From Acidobacteriaceae bacterium (lineage in GTDB: Bacteria > Acidobacteriota > Terriglobia > Terriglobales > SbA1): a stretch of DNA of 8,970 nt. Made by a program: the position numbers and the translations under genes. Below the pieces are notes generated by a model, which saw only the letters and a list, made by a program, of their open reading frames with translations, was not told the origin of the DNA and ran no database searches. Below are positions 1 through 5,969 of this stretch, in pieces. The stretch spans positions 154-9,123 of the forward strand of contig PMHI01000283.1 of the NCBI GenBank assembly GCA_003156615.1. Direction: 5' to 3'. Position 1 is the first letter of the stretch. Each line of letters starts with the position of its first letter.

Positions 1-469
1 AGGCAAAAACCTGCTCCCACTTAAAAGCGCGGTCAGCATAAAGGCAATCGAGATCCAGGCGCAACAATGTGAACATCAACAACATACGTTGCGCATTGCG
101 AAACGCGTTAGGTTTCAGCGGATGGCTCGTTCGCCTAAGCAATTTCTCGATTCGTGCGAGGATGCACGACAAGCATAAGACCCGGCTCATCCGACGCGAA
201 ACATGAGTTAGCCCCTATCTTTTTCGCATTTTGCGTCATCACCTTCGTTGCTAGATCGAAGCTTCACGGACTAGTACACACCTCCGCCGCAGACGTTGGG
301 CAATTTCACATCGCGAAATCCCAAAAGACCGAAGCTCACAAGTTGACACTGGCATTCGCCCAGTGAAACCATCCCCGCCATCCGGCACCGAGGCAGCCAG
401 GTTCACAGGTGCATTTAGAGATCAATTCGTTTGCCTTGTCTTGATTCCTTGAAGAAACCAGAGCTAGCC
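1..469. other. Stretch with no supportable gene at the left edge
   Basis: I find no recognisable protein family, RNA gene or repeat here on either strand. A reading frame on the - strand begins with an ATG at 188-190 and stays open past the left edge (about 63 codons). An in-frame stop lies upstream of it, there is no convincing ribosome binding site, and the product matches nothing I know. A 70-codon + strand frame at 154-366 is also unconvincing. The stretch may hold the upstream region of the GH3 gene whose remains start at 470. Confidence 0.5.
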
Positions 470-651
470 ATGAAAAAACTAGTCCGCGTCTTGTAGCTCT
501 TATCGGCGTTGTTTGCCCAGCAGCGCAAACACAGTCGGCATCTGCCTCTGGCAAACTTGTGGAATCGATTGTCGGCAAGATGTCGCTCGAAGAGAAGATC
601 GATTACATCGGGGGAACAGGATTCTCGATTCGCTCGATGCTTCTTAACTAA
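470..651 (+). pseudogene. N-terminal remnant of a GH3 beta-glucosidase-like gene
   Basis: From about 490 to 648 one frame reads as a secretion signal followed by the start of a GH3 glycosidase: a hydrophobic stretch LVALIGVVC, then AAQTQSASA, then VESIVGKMSLEEKIDYIGG and TGFSIRS. The pattern (K)M(S/T)LEEKI..(I/L)GGTGF.(I/T)R is the usual opening of acidobacterial GH3 beta-glucosidases. The natural start would be the ATG at 470, followed by six A bases, but that frame stops at 494-496. One additional A in the run would join ATG-Lys-Lys to the signal peptide frame, so a one-base homopolymer loss explains the break. The frame then stops at 649, where an intact family member would continue for more than 600 residues. 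The normal product would be a secreted exo-glycosidase releasing terminal sugars. Family recognition is from the motif. Loss of function is inferred from the two breaks. Confidence 0.75.
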
Positions 652-759
652 CACGAAGCTCTCCTGACTACGTTCTGCCGAAGATCTTGATGTTTTGGCT
701 GCTTCCGTTGAACCGTGTCGGTAGGAGAATCCGGACTACTCAAAACGTTCGCGTCGGGG

Positions 760-1040
760 TCCTTTGGGCTCATTAGACTTCCCTCGACCGCAAGTGCAGG
801 ACCGAATTGCGCTGCGAACAGCGAGCGAGGAGCAGGCGAATCCGGGCCGAGCCCAGTAGCGGGAACTCCTCGCGAGCGGGATCCCGCGCCATGAAGGAGC
901 ATCGCTAACAGGCCTTAATTGCGCAAAAGAATGAACGGAATTTGCGAAAGAAGCAGCCAGTAAATGATCCCAGGAAACACTCCACGGATCGAACTCGCGA
1001 ATATTTGCAAGAAACCATAACAAGTTCCTTTGAAGAAAGG
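760..1040 (+). pseudogene. Probable further traces of the same GH3 gene, heavily decayed
   Basis: Short frame-hopping matches to the GH3 catalytic domain follow in the correct order. A PSTA.AG-like stretch begins at 781. After a one-base shift an IAL segment follows at 806. RELLASGI at about 860 resembles GR(D/E)ARARG(V/I), and its spacing from PSTA is close to that in the family. An LNC.AK segment leads into MNG at 931 and resembles VNI.RAPMNGRNFEYFGED, again at nearly the expected distance. DRT.RE.YL, followed later by FEE (about 980-1035), resembles DERTLREIYLPAFEAA, but roughly a hundred expected bases between MNG and this point are missing. Each match is weak alone; their order and spacing make decay from a GH3 gene plausible. 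The stretch runs convergently against the rhamnose isomerase gene. It could still be coincidence, so confidence is modest. Confidence 0.35.
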
Positions 1041-1095
1041 CGTCCTCTCCCCGCCCGGTATCCGCTGCTTCAGCCGCGCGGTAGGGAAGCAGGCG

Positions 1096-2286
1096 CTACG
1101 CATATGAAGTAACGCTGTGCGAATTCCTCGTGGCCCGCTCTTTCGTTATGCGTTCCAGGTAGCCGCTCTGTCGGAATGCCGCCAGCGGATCTTTGGGCAG
1201 TCCTTTAGAAACTCTCCAATCCTGAATCGCGGCGCGAACATCGATTGCGAAAGCATCCTGCAGCAGAGACTCTGCGGCGACCAGATCGCAGCCCTTTTGC
1301 GCAGCCGCGAGTTTCTTCCCGTCCACCAACGCAGCCTTGGCAAAGAGTTGCTGCGCCATCGTGACAGTCTGAATCATCGCTTCTATCTTGCCCTTGAGAT
1401 TGTGGCTTTGATCGACCATATACGCGATGTCCGCGCGCTGCCCCGTTTCCCATTCGAAGAAACGAATTTCGTGGAAGATACGGAACACCTGATAGGGATC
1501 GATAGACCCCATCGTGAGATCGTCGTCGGCATAGCGACGATCATTGAAGTGAAAGCCACCGAGCATCTCCTCTGACAATAGCCAGGCAACGACTTGCTCG
1601 ATGTTTTGAGCCGCATAGTGATGACCGGTATCGACCAGAACCTTAGCTTGCGGGCCAGCCGCACGCGAAAGGAGCAGCGCCATACCCCAATCGGCAATGT
1701 CAGTGTGATAAAAGGCTGGTTCGAAAGGCTTGTACTCGACCAGCATTCTCTGATCGGGTGACAAAGCCCGGTGCTCTTCTCGTAAAGCTTCTTCGAACCA
1801 TTGTTTGCGTTGCCGGATATTGGCGGTCCCGGGATAATTTGATCCATCTGCAAACCAGAAAGAGATGTCTCTGCTCTTGAGGCGGTGAGCGATTTCGATG
1901 CTGTCTTTAGTGTGCCGCAATGCACGTTGTCGGACGGATTCATCGGGATTCCCGAACGATCCGTACTTGTATTCCTGATCTTGAAAGAGATTGGGATTGA
2001 TCGATCCTGATAGAACACCGTGCCGGCTCGCATAGAGTTTGATCTCATCGGTGCTTTGCACTCCTTCGGGACAATCCCACAGGACGTGCAAGGCCACCGT
2101 TGGACATACCCCGGTCAGTAAGTGCACCTGGCCAGCGTCACTGAACTTCTCCTCTGTAGTGGTGGCCGCCGCAGGTTGAATGAACTTTCCGAAACGAGTT
2201 CCAGTGTTGGCAAAGCCCCGGGAGGGGAGCTCGATGCGAAACATCTCAAGTGCTGCAAAAACTTTGTCGCTGGTAGATGAGTCCAT
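1096..2286 (-). CDS. rhaI: L-rhamnose isomerase (Pseudomonas stutzeri-like family)
   Basis: This 396-residue cytoplasmic TIM-barrel enzyme interconverts L-rhamnose and L-rhamnulose, the first step of rhamnose catabolism, using two divalent metal ions. The N-terminal F.NTGTRF motif (residues 25-32), VALH.LWD (64-71), WFADG.NYPG (144-153), EYKPFEPAFYHTD (184-196), VDTGHH (218-223), GGFHFNDRRYADDDL (243-257) and VDQSHN (291-296) are all present. Known metal or catalytic residues of the P. stutzeri enzyme map with a constant offset of 35: Glu184, Lys186, Asp219, His222, His246, Asp254, Asp256 and Asp292. All are retained, so the enzyme should be active. The start is set by the ATG at 2286 with an AGAAAGG ribosome binding site just upstream. 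The reported P. stutzeri enzyme is somewhat longer, but the core is complete here. The last dozen residues (after ITKERA) look like a nonconserved tail. It is transcribed divergently from the regulator at 2626 and probably controlled by it. Confidence 0.95.
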   Translation of the reverse strand: MDSSTSDKVFAALEMFRIELPSRGFANTGTRFGKFIQPAAATTTEEKFSDAGQVHLLTGVCPTVALHVLWDCPEGVQSTDEIKLYASRHGVLSGSINPNLFQDQEYKYGSFGNPDESVRQRALRHTKDSIEIAHRLKSRDISFWFADGSNYPGTANIRQRKQWFEEALREEHRALSPDQRMLVEYKPFEPAFYHTDIADWGMALLLSRAAGPQAKVLVDTGHHYAAQNIEQVVAWLLSEEMLGGFHFNDRRYADDDLTMGSIDPYQVFRIFHEIRFFEWETGQRADIAYMVDQSHNLKGKIEAMIQTVTMAQQLFAKAALVDGKKLAAAQKGCDLVAAESLLQDAFAIDVRAAIQDWRVSKGLPKDPLAAFRQSGYLERITKERATRNSHSVTSYA

Positions 2287-2292
2287 GCGAAG

Positions 2293-2299
2293 CCTTTCT
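2293..2299 (-). promoter_or_regulatory. Ribosome binding site of rhaI
   Basis: Read on the - strand this is AGAAAGG, six bases ahead of the ATG at 2286-2284. It supports that start codon over internal ones and directly abuts the palindrome at 2299-2310. Confidence 0.6.
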
Positions 2300-2310
2300 C
2301 AGAATTCTGA
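2299..2310. promoter_or_regulatory. Candidate operator: 12-bp perfect palindrome upstream of rhaI
   Basis: TCAGAATTCTGA is a perfect inverted repeat ending 13 bases upstream of the rhaI start codon and touching its ribosome binding site. Flanking CCTT and AAGG extend the symmetry imperfectly. Its place in the divergent rhaI/regulator region suits an operator for the IclR-type DNA-binding domain encoded at 2626-3942, which would bind as a dimer. Binding is inferred; the symmetry is seen. A hairpin formed in the leader RNA next to the ribosome binding site is an alternative role. Confidence 0.4.
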
Positions 2311-2462
2311 AGGTTACAAGCGTTTCCTCGCGGAGGCCACGGTTTTCTTTGGCTAGTTCATACATTTTGCAATACGAAATGTGCCTTGCGGTTCGGGAAA
2401 GGCTCAAAAGCGTCATTGCGCAAGACATCGGTTTCGCCCAGGGTCGGATGAATACTGGGTCT

Positions 2463-2482
2463 CACCGCTCACTCGGGCGGTG
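2463..2482. repeat. Short inverted repeat in the divergent intergenic region
   Basis: CACCGC and GCGGTG form a 6-bp perfect stem around eight bases. It lies mid-way between the two divergent genes and might be a second binding site or a leader hairpin, but a repeat of this length can arise by chance. Confidence 0.2.
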
Positions 2483-2625
2483 CGATTTCGCGTTGTAGAA
2501 TACCGCCTTCAATATCACGATTCTGTTCTCCGACAAACGGTTCGCGCCGTAAATCGGGCCATCGGACAACATTGGCAGTTTTGTTGAGCGACCTGAAGAG
2601 GCTCTAGCCGTCCCACCGGAGATTT

Positions 2626-3942
2626 GTGCTGCAAACAGCGTTTTCCTGTCCTATGGAGGTTCCGCAGCGCCCTGAGAGTACAAAAATGGAATCCGCCATC
2701 CCTACCATAGGGCGATCAAAACTTTCGCTTTGCAAAATCGGAAAAATAGATCATCATGATGCCAACCATATGGGGCCCGCTACTCTGACTCGAGACCGGT
2801 ACCTTGTCAAGTCCATCGTTCACTCTTCTCAGCTCCTAAGCGCGTTTCATTCTCCCGGGGAGGCTCTGTCGCTCAAGGAAATCTCCGCCCGCTGCAGCTT
2901 GCCAAAGACTATGGTATTTCGGCTTCTCTACACGCTGGAGAAGTGCGGAATGGTCGATAAGGTCGGCCAGAATCTTTATCAATCTTGTGTCCGACCGTGG
3001 AAGCAGAGACTCTATCGATTGGGATACGCGGCTCAGGGCACGGATTATCAGTTCTCCCGAGAGGTGTCCGAGAGTTTGGAACGAGCAGCAGCAGCGGAGG
3101 GAATCAAGCTCATCTGTGTGGACAACCGCTACAGTGCAAAAACTGCTCAGCGCAATGCGGACTTGCTCGTTCGCGAAAAGGTGGATCTGGCGATCGAGTT
3201 TCAAACCGACGAAGAAGTCGCGCCCATTGTAGCTGCCAAATATCGCGATGCCGGCATTCCGATGATCGCGATTGATATTCCTCACCCCGGAGCGACTTAT
3301 TTTGGCGCAAACAATTATGAAGCCGGATTGATTGGCGGGCGTTACCTGGGCCGCTGGGTCAAGGAGCACTGGCACTCGGAGGTGGACGAAATTCTCTTGC
3401 TCGAACTAAAGCGTGCGGGCAGCCTTCCGCGCATGCGATTGTCGGGGCTGCTGGTGGGTATCAATATGGTCTTGCCGAGCGCGGCGAACTGCCGCATCAC
3501 CTACCTGGAAGGTGACGGAGAATTGGGTCCCAGTTTCGCAACGGTGCGGCAGCACTTGCGATCCTCTAATGCCAAGCACGTACTCGTGGCGGCTATCAAT
3601 GATCCGAGCGCGCTCGGAGCTCTGCGTGCCTTTCAGGAAGCCGGCCGGGCGGAGAACTGCGCCGTCATGGGGCAAAATGCGTCGCCCGAGGGACGAGTGG
3701 AATTGCGTGAGCCCAAGACTCGATTCGTCGGTTCCGTCGCATACTTCCCCGAGCGATATGGTGACAACCTTATTCGAGTCAGCATCGATATCTTGAACCA
3801 ACGGCCGGTGCCGCCCGCAGTCTTCGTTGAGCACAAGCTGATAACTCCCTCTCTAGTCGATCATTACTATCCCAATGACTCGGTGACAAAGTTGGTTCGA
3901 ACAGAACCTTACGATTTATCCCATCAGCGCCGGGCACTCTAA
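2626..3942 (+). CDS. IclR-type winged-helix regulator fused to a sugar-binding (PBP-like) domain; probable rhamnose regulator
   Basis: The 438-residue product carries an IclR-like winged helix-turn-helix at about residues 58-120 (LSLKEISARCSLPKTMVFRL then LYTLEKCGMVDKVG..LY). A type I periplasmic-binding-protein fold of the LacI/RbsB class follows at about 138-415 (RNADLLVREKVDLAIEFQTD, AGIPMIAIDIPHPGATYFGA, AINDPSALGALRAFQEAG, GSVAYFPERYGD). No signal peptide or membrane segment is seen, so it acts in the cytoplasm and should sense a sugar or a derivative. The divergent position next to rhaI makes rhamnose or a catabolic intermediate the likely ligand; that part is inference. The GTG at 2626 has a GGAG four bases upstream (2618-2621). 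In-frame ATGs at 2653, 2686 and 2770 are alternatives, and the last, giving about 390 residues, would start nine residues before the DNA-binding domain. The first 48 residues look nonconserved. The frame is intact. Confidence 0.85.
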   Translation: MLQTAFSCPMEVPQRPESTKMESAIPTIGRSKLSLCKIGKIDHHDANHMGPATLTRDRYLVKSIVHSSQLLSAFHSPGEALSLKEISARCSLPKTMVFRLLYTLEKCGMVDKVGQNLYQSCVRPWKQRLYRLGYAAQGTDYQFSREVSESLERAAAAEGIKLICVDNRYSAKTAQRNADLLVREKVDLAIEFQTDEEVAPIVAAKYRDAGIPMIAIDIPHPGATYFGANNYEAGLIGGRYLGRWVKEHWHSEVDEILLLELKRAGSLPRMRLSGLLVGINMVLPSAANCRITYLEGDGELGPSFATVRQHLRSSNAKHVLVAAINDPSALGALRAFQEAGRAENCAVMGQNASPEGRVELREPKTRFVGSVAYFPERYGDNLIRVSIDILNQRPVPPAVFVEHKLITPSLVDHYYPNDSVTKLVRTEPYDLSHQRRAL

Positions 3943-4323
3943 AGAAACCAATATTCCATTAGACAACCTGCAGCCCTCGTGAAGTGGTCCGTTTTTGATG
4001 ATGTTCTGAATGGTTCGCTCGCGACCATGCGGAACGCTCGCATTTCTCGCATTGCAAAACAAAAGCGGTCAGTGGCGAGCATGGGCGATGCCAGGAATCG
4101 GATTCCGGTTAATTCTGAATTGGCCTGCCAAATCATCATTTGGTGGAGCTTTCCAGCGCGAAGATAGTGTTTGTCACAGCGAAATGCCGGGAGTTCGTGC
4201 GTTGCAGGTTGACGATGCACCACAGCGAGTGGGAGCATGCGCCCCTAGATACACGGCGACAACCGTGTGGGGCGGGGACAGCTTCCAGAGCGACGGCTTT
4301 CATCAGAGGAAATGCTGCCTAGT
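3943..4323. other. Intergenic stretch with nothing recognisable
   Basis: About 380 bases between the regulator stop and the receptor remnant hold no supportable gene. Open frames exist on both strands (for example a 99-codon - strand frame at 3939-4238), but none resembles a known family or has a plausible ribosome binding site. No terminator hairpin with a T-run was found after the regulator. This may be decayed sequence from the missing body of the receptor gene, but I cannot align it to one. Confidence 0.45.
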
Positions 4324-4613
4324 TCCACCAAGTTTGGAGCGTCGCCAGGAGAAAAAATCCAGCCCGGGATCAACAACGGGGATGTAGGCTTGGGTAAATT
4401 GTTTCAATTCACCGAAAGAGTAGGTTTCCAATTCCGAGCGGAGACGTTCAACACCTTTAACCATACCCAGTACGGAGTCGATCCAACCACTGCCGCCGCT
4501 GGTGGTCCAGGGCAGAGCGCCGTGACCGACAATATATCGAACGCGAACTTCGGCCAGATGACGAGTGCCGTCCGGAAAGAATCTTGCAGTTGGGAGGGAA
4601 GATCATCTTCTAG
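4324..4613 (+). pseudogene. C-terminal remnant of an Oar-like TonB-dependent outer membrane receptor
   Basis: This is the last 90 or so residues of the beta-barrel of acidobacterial TonB-dependent receptors with a carboxypeptidase-regulatory-like N-domain. The recognisable stretch runs PGINNGDVGLGKLFQFTER, then FQFRAETFNTFNHTQYG, GGPGQSAV and NFGQMTSA. The usual ending RPERILQLGGKIIF is present and terminates at TAG 4611-4613, but in a different frame. One base is missing around 4567-4570, in what would be a run of C. Two usually aromatic positions of the INNWD.GLFK motif are Gly here (INNGD.GLGK), consistent with relaxed selection. The several hundred upstream residues (plug and most of the barrel) are absent. 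The parent protein would import large substrates such as glycan fragments across the outer membrane. Recognition of the ending is strong; the left boundary is approximate. Confidence 0.8.
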
Positions 4614-4696
4614 GCATCTGCCACACAACGGACGGCAAACTTCCGCTGGGTCGCAGTATCGATCCGGCGGCAGTTTCTTGGAGTACACTCCGAAAC

Positions 4697-5767
4697 GTGA
4701 TCCATTTCCACAAGAGAGTTGCAGGAACTTTCCGAATTTCGCTGTCTTTTCTCGCACCGGCAGTCATTGGCCAAGATTCCACAGTTCAGCGATATTCCGA
4801 CGCTGGTCAGAGCGCCTTGGCAGCCGGCTACTACGTCGGCGCAGAGCGTGCTTATGAGAAGTTGCGGGACCTTGAGCCAGGAATCGCCGAAGTGCATGCA
4901 AACTTGGGACTGATCTATTTCGAGGAAAAGAAATTCGATCAAGCCGTGCCCGCACTTCGTCAGGCGCTGAGACTAAAGCCCAGCCTGGTCAAGAGCGAGA
5001 GCCTTCTTGCCATGTCGTTGTCGGAGCTCGGCCGTTACAGCGAAGCGGGTCTGGAAAAGGGATTTCATCGATCTTCCGAGCCTGAGATCAAGCGCATGTG
5101 CGGGCTCGAATTGGAGCGCTCATACACGGCTCTGAAGAAAGACAGCAAATCGGTGGAAGTGGCAATAGAGTTGAACCGGCTCTATCCCGACGACCCTGAA
5201 ATCTTGTATCAAACTGGGAAGGTGTACGGGAATTTCGCATTCGTGACCATGCAGAAGCTGGCACAGGTTGCGCCGGGGTCTGTCTGGAGACATCTTGCAG
5301 CCGCCGAGGCTCATGAGAGCCAGGGCTCCTACAGCCAGGCGATTCAGGAGTATCGGGAAGTCCTGCGGCTCGAACCAGATCGGTCTGGGATCCATTATCG
5401 CCTCGGCCGTAGCTTGATGGGACGCTTTTGGCAGGGTCAATCGCAGGACGACGTGGCTGCGGCCGGCAAAGAGTTCGAAGAGGAGTTGCGCTCGCATCCC
5501 GACAATGCCAATGCTGCGTATGAGCTGGGAGAGATGCGCCGAAAGGACGGACAAACCGACGAGGCTGAGCAATACTTCGACCAGGCGGTACAACATTATC
5601 CGGACTTCGCCGAGGCTCAATTGGGCCTGGCTCCGGTTCTCCTGGAAAAGAAACTGCCACAACAGGCGTTGGCTCATGCTCAACGTGCCGTCACCCTCGA
5701 TCCTGAGAACCAGGTCTGTTGGTATCGTCTGGCCAAAATCCAGAGGACTTTAGGTAACGTCGCCTAA
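4697..5767 (+). CDS. Secreted TPR-repeat protein, C-terminally shortened by an in-frame stop
   Basis: This frame encodes about 356 residues dominated by tetratricopeptide repeats, which form helical scaffolds for protein contacts; the partner is unknown. The proposed GTG start at 4697 has a GGAG at 4680-4683 (spacing rather long) and gives a signal peptide: HKR, then the hydrophobic FRISLSFLAPAVIG, with cleavage near Gly25. The frame is open upstream to 4565, but that part overlaps the receptor tail in another frame. Repeats are seen at about 31-64 (ALAAGYYVGAERAYEKLRDL), 65-98 (ANLGLIYFEEKKFDQAVPAL), 196-229 (GSYSQAIQEYREVLRLEPD), 271-304 (YELGEMRRKDGQTDEAEQYF) and 305-338 (PQQALAHAQRAVTLDPE). 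The gene follows the receptor remnant and precedes the PQQ dehydrogenase on the same strand, so it may act at the cell envelope with them. A TAA at 5765-5767 interrupts what looks like continuing coding sequence. Confidence 0.75.
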   Translation: MIHFHKRVAGTFRISLSFLAPAVIGQDSTVQRYSDAGQSALAAGYYVGAERAYEKLRDLEPGIAEVHANLGLIYFEEKKFDQAVPALRQALRLKPSLVKSESLLAMSLSELGRYSEAGLEKGFHRSSEPEIKRMCGLELERSYTALKKDSKSVEVAIELNRLYPDDPEILYQTGKVYGNFAFVTMQKLAQVAPGSVWRHLAAAEAHESQGSYSQAIQEYREVLRLEPDRSGIHYRLGRSLMGRFWQGQSQDDVAAAGKEFEEELRSHPDNANAAYELGEMRRKDGQTDEAEQYFDQAVQHYPDFAEAQLGLAPVLLEKKLPQQALAHAQRAVTLDPENQVCWYRLAKIQRTLGNVA

Positions 5768-5893
5768 CAGCAGAAAGCATTGGCCGAATATCGGCGACTG
5801 CACGATATAGCGAACCAACAGAAGGAAGTGGAACCAGTGTTCTCGCCCCGGGAAGTAACAAAGCAGGAGGTCGACCCGACTCCAGCTCAGTAG
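5765..5893 (+). pseudogene. Severed C-terminal tail of the TPR gene, beyond a premature stop
   Basis: After the TAA at 5765-5767 the same frame stays open for 41 codons to the TAG at 5891. It reads QQKALAEYRRL at the start and FSPREVTKQEVDP near the end. This has the charged, helical, repeat-continuing look of the C-terminus of acidobacterial TPR proteins of this type. A single substitution (for example from GAA or CAA) would explain the stop. The full ancestral gene would thus run 4697-5893. Because the repeats lie before the stop, the shortened protein could still fold. Readthrough or a sequencing error are alternatives. Confidence 0.6.
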
Positions 5894-5969
5894 GGGATGA
5901 TCCGTAATTCATATGTGATTGGGGGACTACGGTCGGCTCCATCCTCGGAGCTTGCCAGATGCGCGCAAA

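Larger units (their letters stand above)
2287..2625. promoter_or_regulatory. Divergent intergenic region between rhaI and its regulator
   Basis: These 339 bases separate two oppositely transcribed genes and should hold both promoters. I see no clear sigma-70 -35/-10 pair for either direction. Structured elements are the palindrome at 2299-2310 and a 6-bp inverted repeat (CACCGC at 2463-2468, GCGGTG at 2477-2482). A GGAG ribosome binding site for the regulator lies at 2618-2621. No coding frame here is convincing. Confidence 0.5.

Noticed and set aside
1..190. Partial - strand reading frame running off the left edge (ATG at 188-190, about 63 codons)
   Set aside because: It has no recognisable family, no clear ribosome binding site and an in-frame stop close upstream. 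It could be a real gene end but nothing positive supports it.
915..1103. 62-codon - strand frame whose ATG overlaps the rhaI stop, as in translational coupling
   Set aside because: The product resembles nothing known and lies opposite the decayed GH3 traces. The overlap alone is not enough, although its hydrophobic end was noted.
1117..1575. 152-codon + strand frame inside rhaI
   Set aside because: It lies antisense to a strongly conserved gene and has no family resemblance; it is a codon-bias shadow.
2836..3375. 179-codon - strand frame inside the regulator gene
   Set aside because: It is antisense to a well-supported coding frame and shows no domain of its own.
3406..3834. 142-codon - strand and 127-codon + strand frames within the regulator sensor domain
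   Set aside because: Both are arginine- and serine-rich out-of-frame shadows of the regulator.
4111..4119. AATTCTGAA, a copy of half of the rhaI-proximal palindrome, downstream of the regulator
   Set aside because: A nine-base match in AT-rich sequence is expected by chance, and it is not in a promoter position, so I do not call it an operator.
4598..4610. GAAGATCATCTTC palindrome near the receptor stop
   Set aside because: It falls within the conserved GKIIF coding sequence and has no T-run, so it is most likely a by-product of the codons.
5088..5683. Two long - strand frames (190 and 187 codons) inside the TPR gene
   Set aside because: They are antisense to clear TPR repeats, and their compositions are typical of shadow frames.
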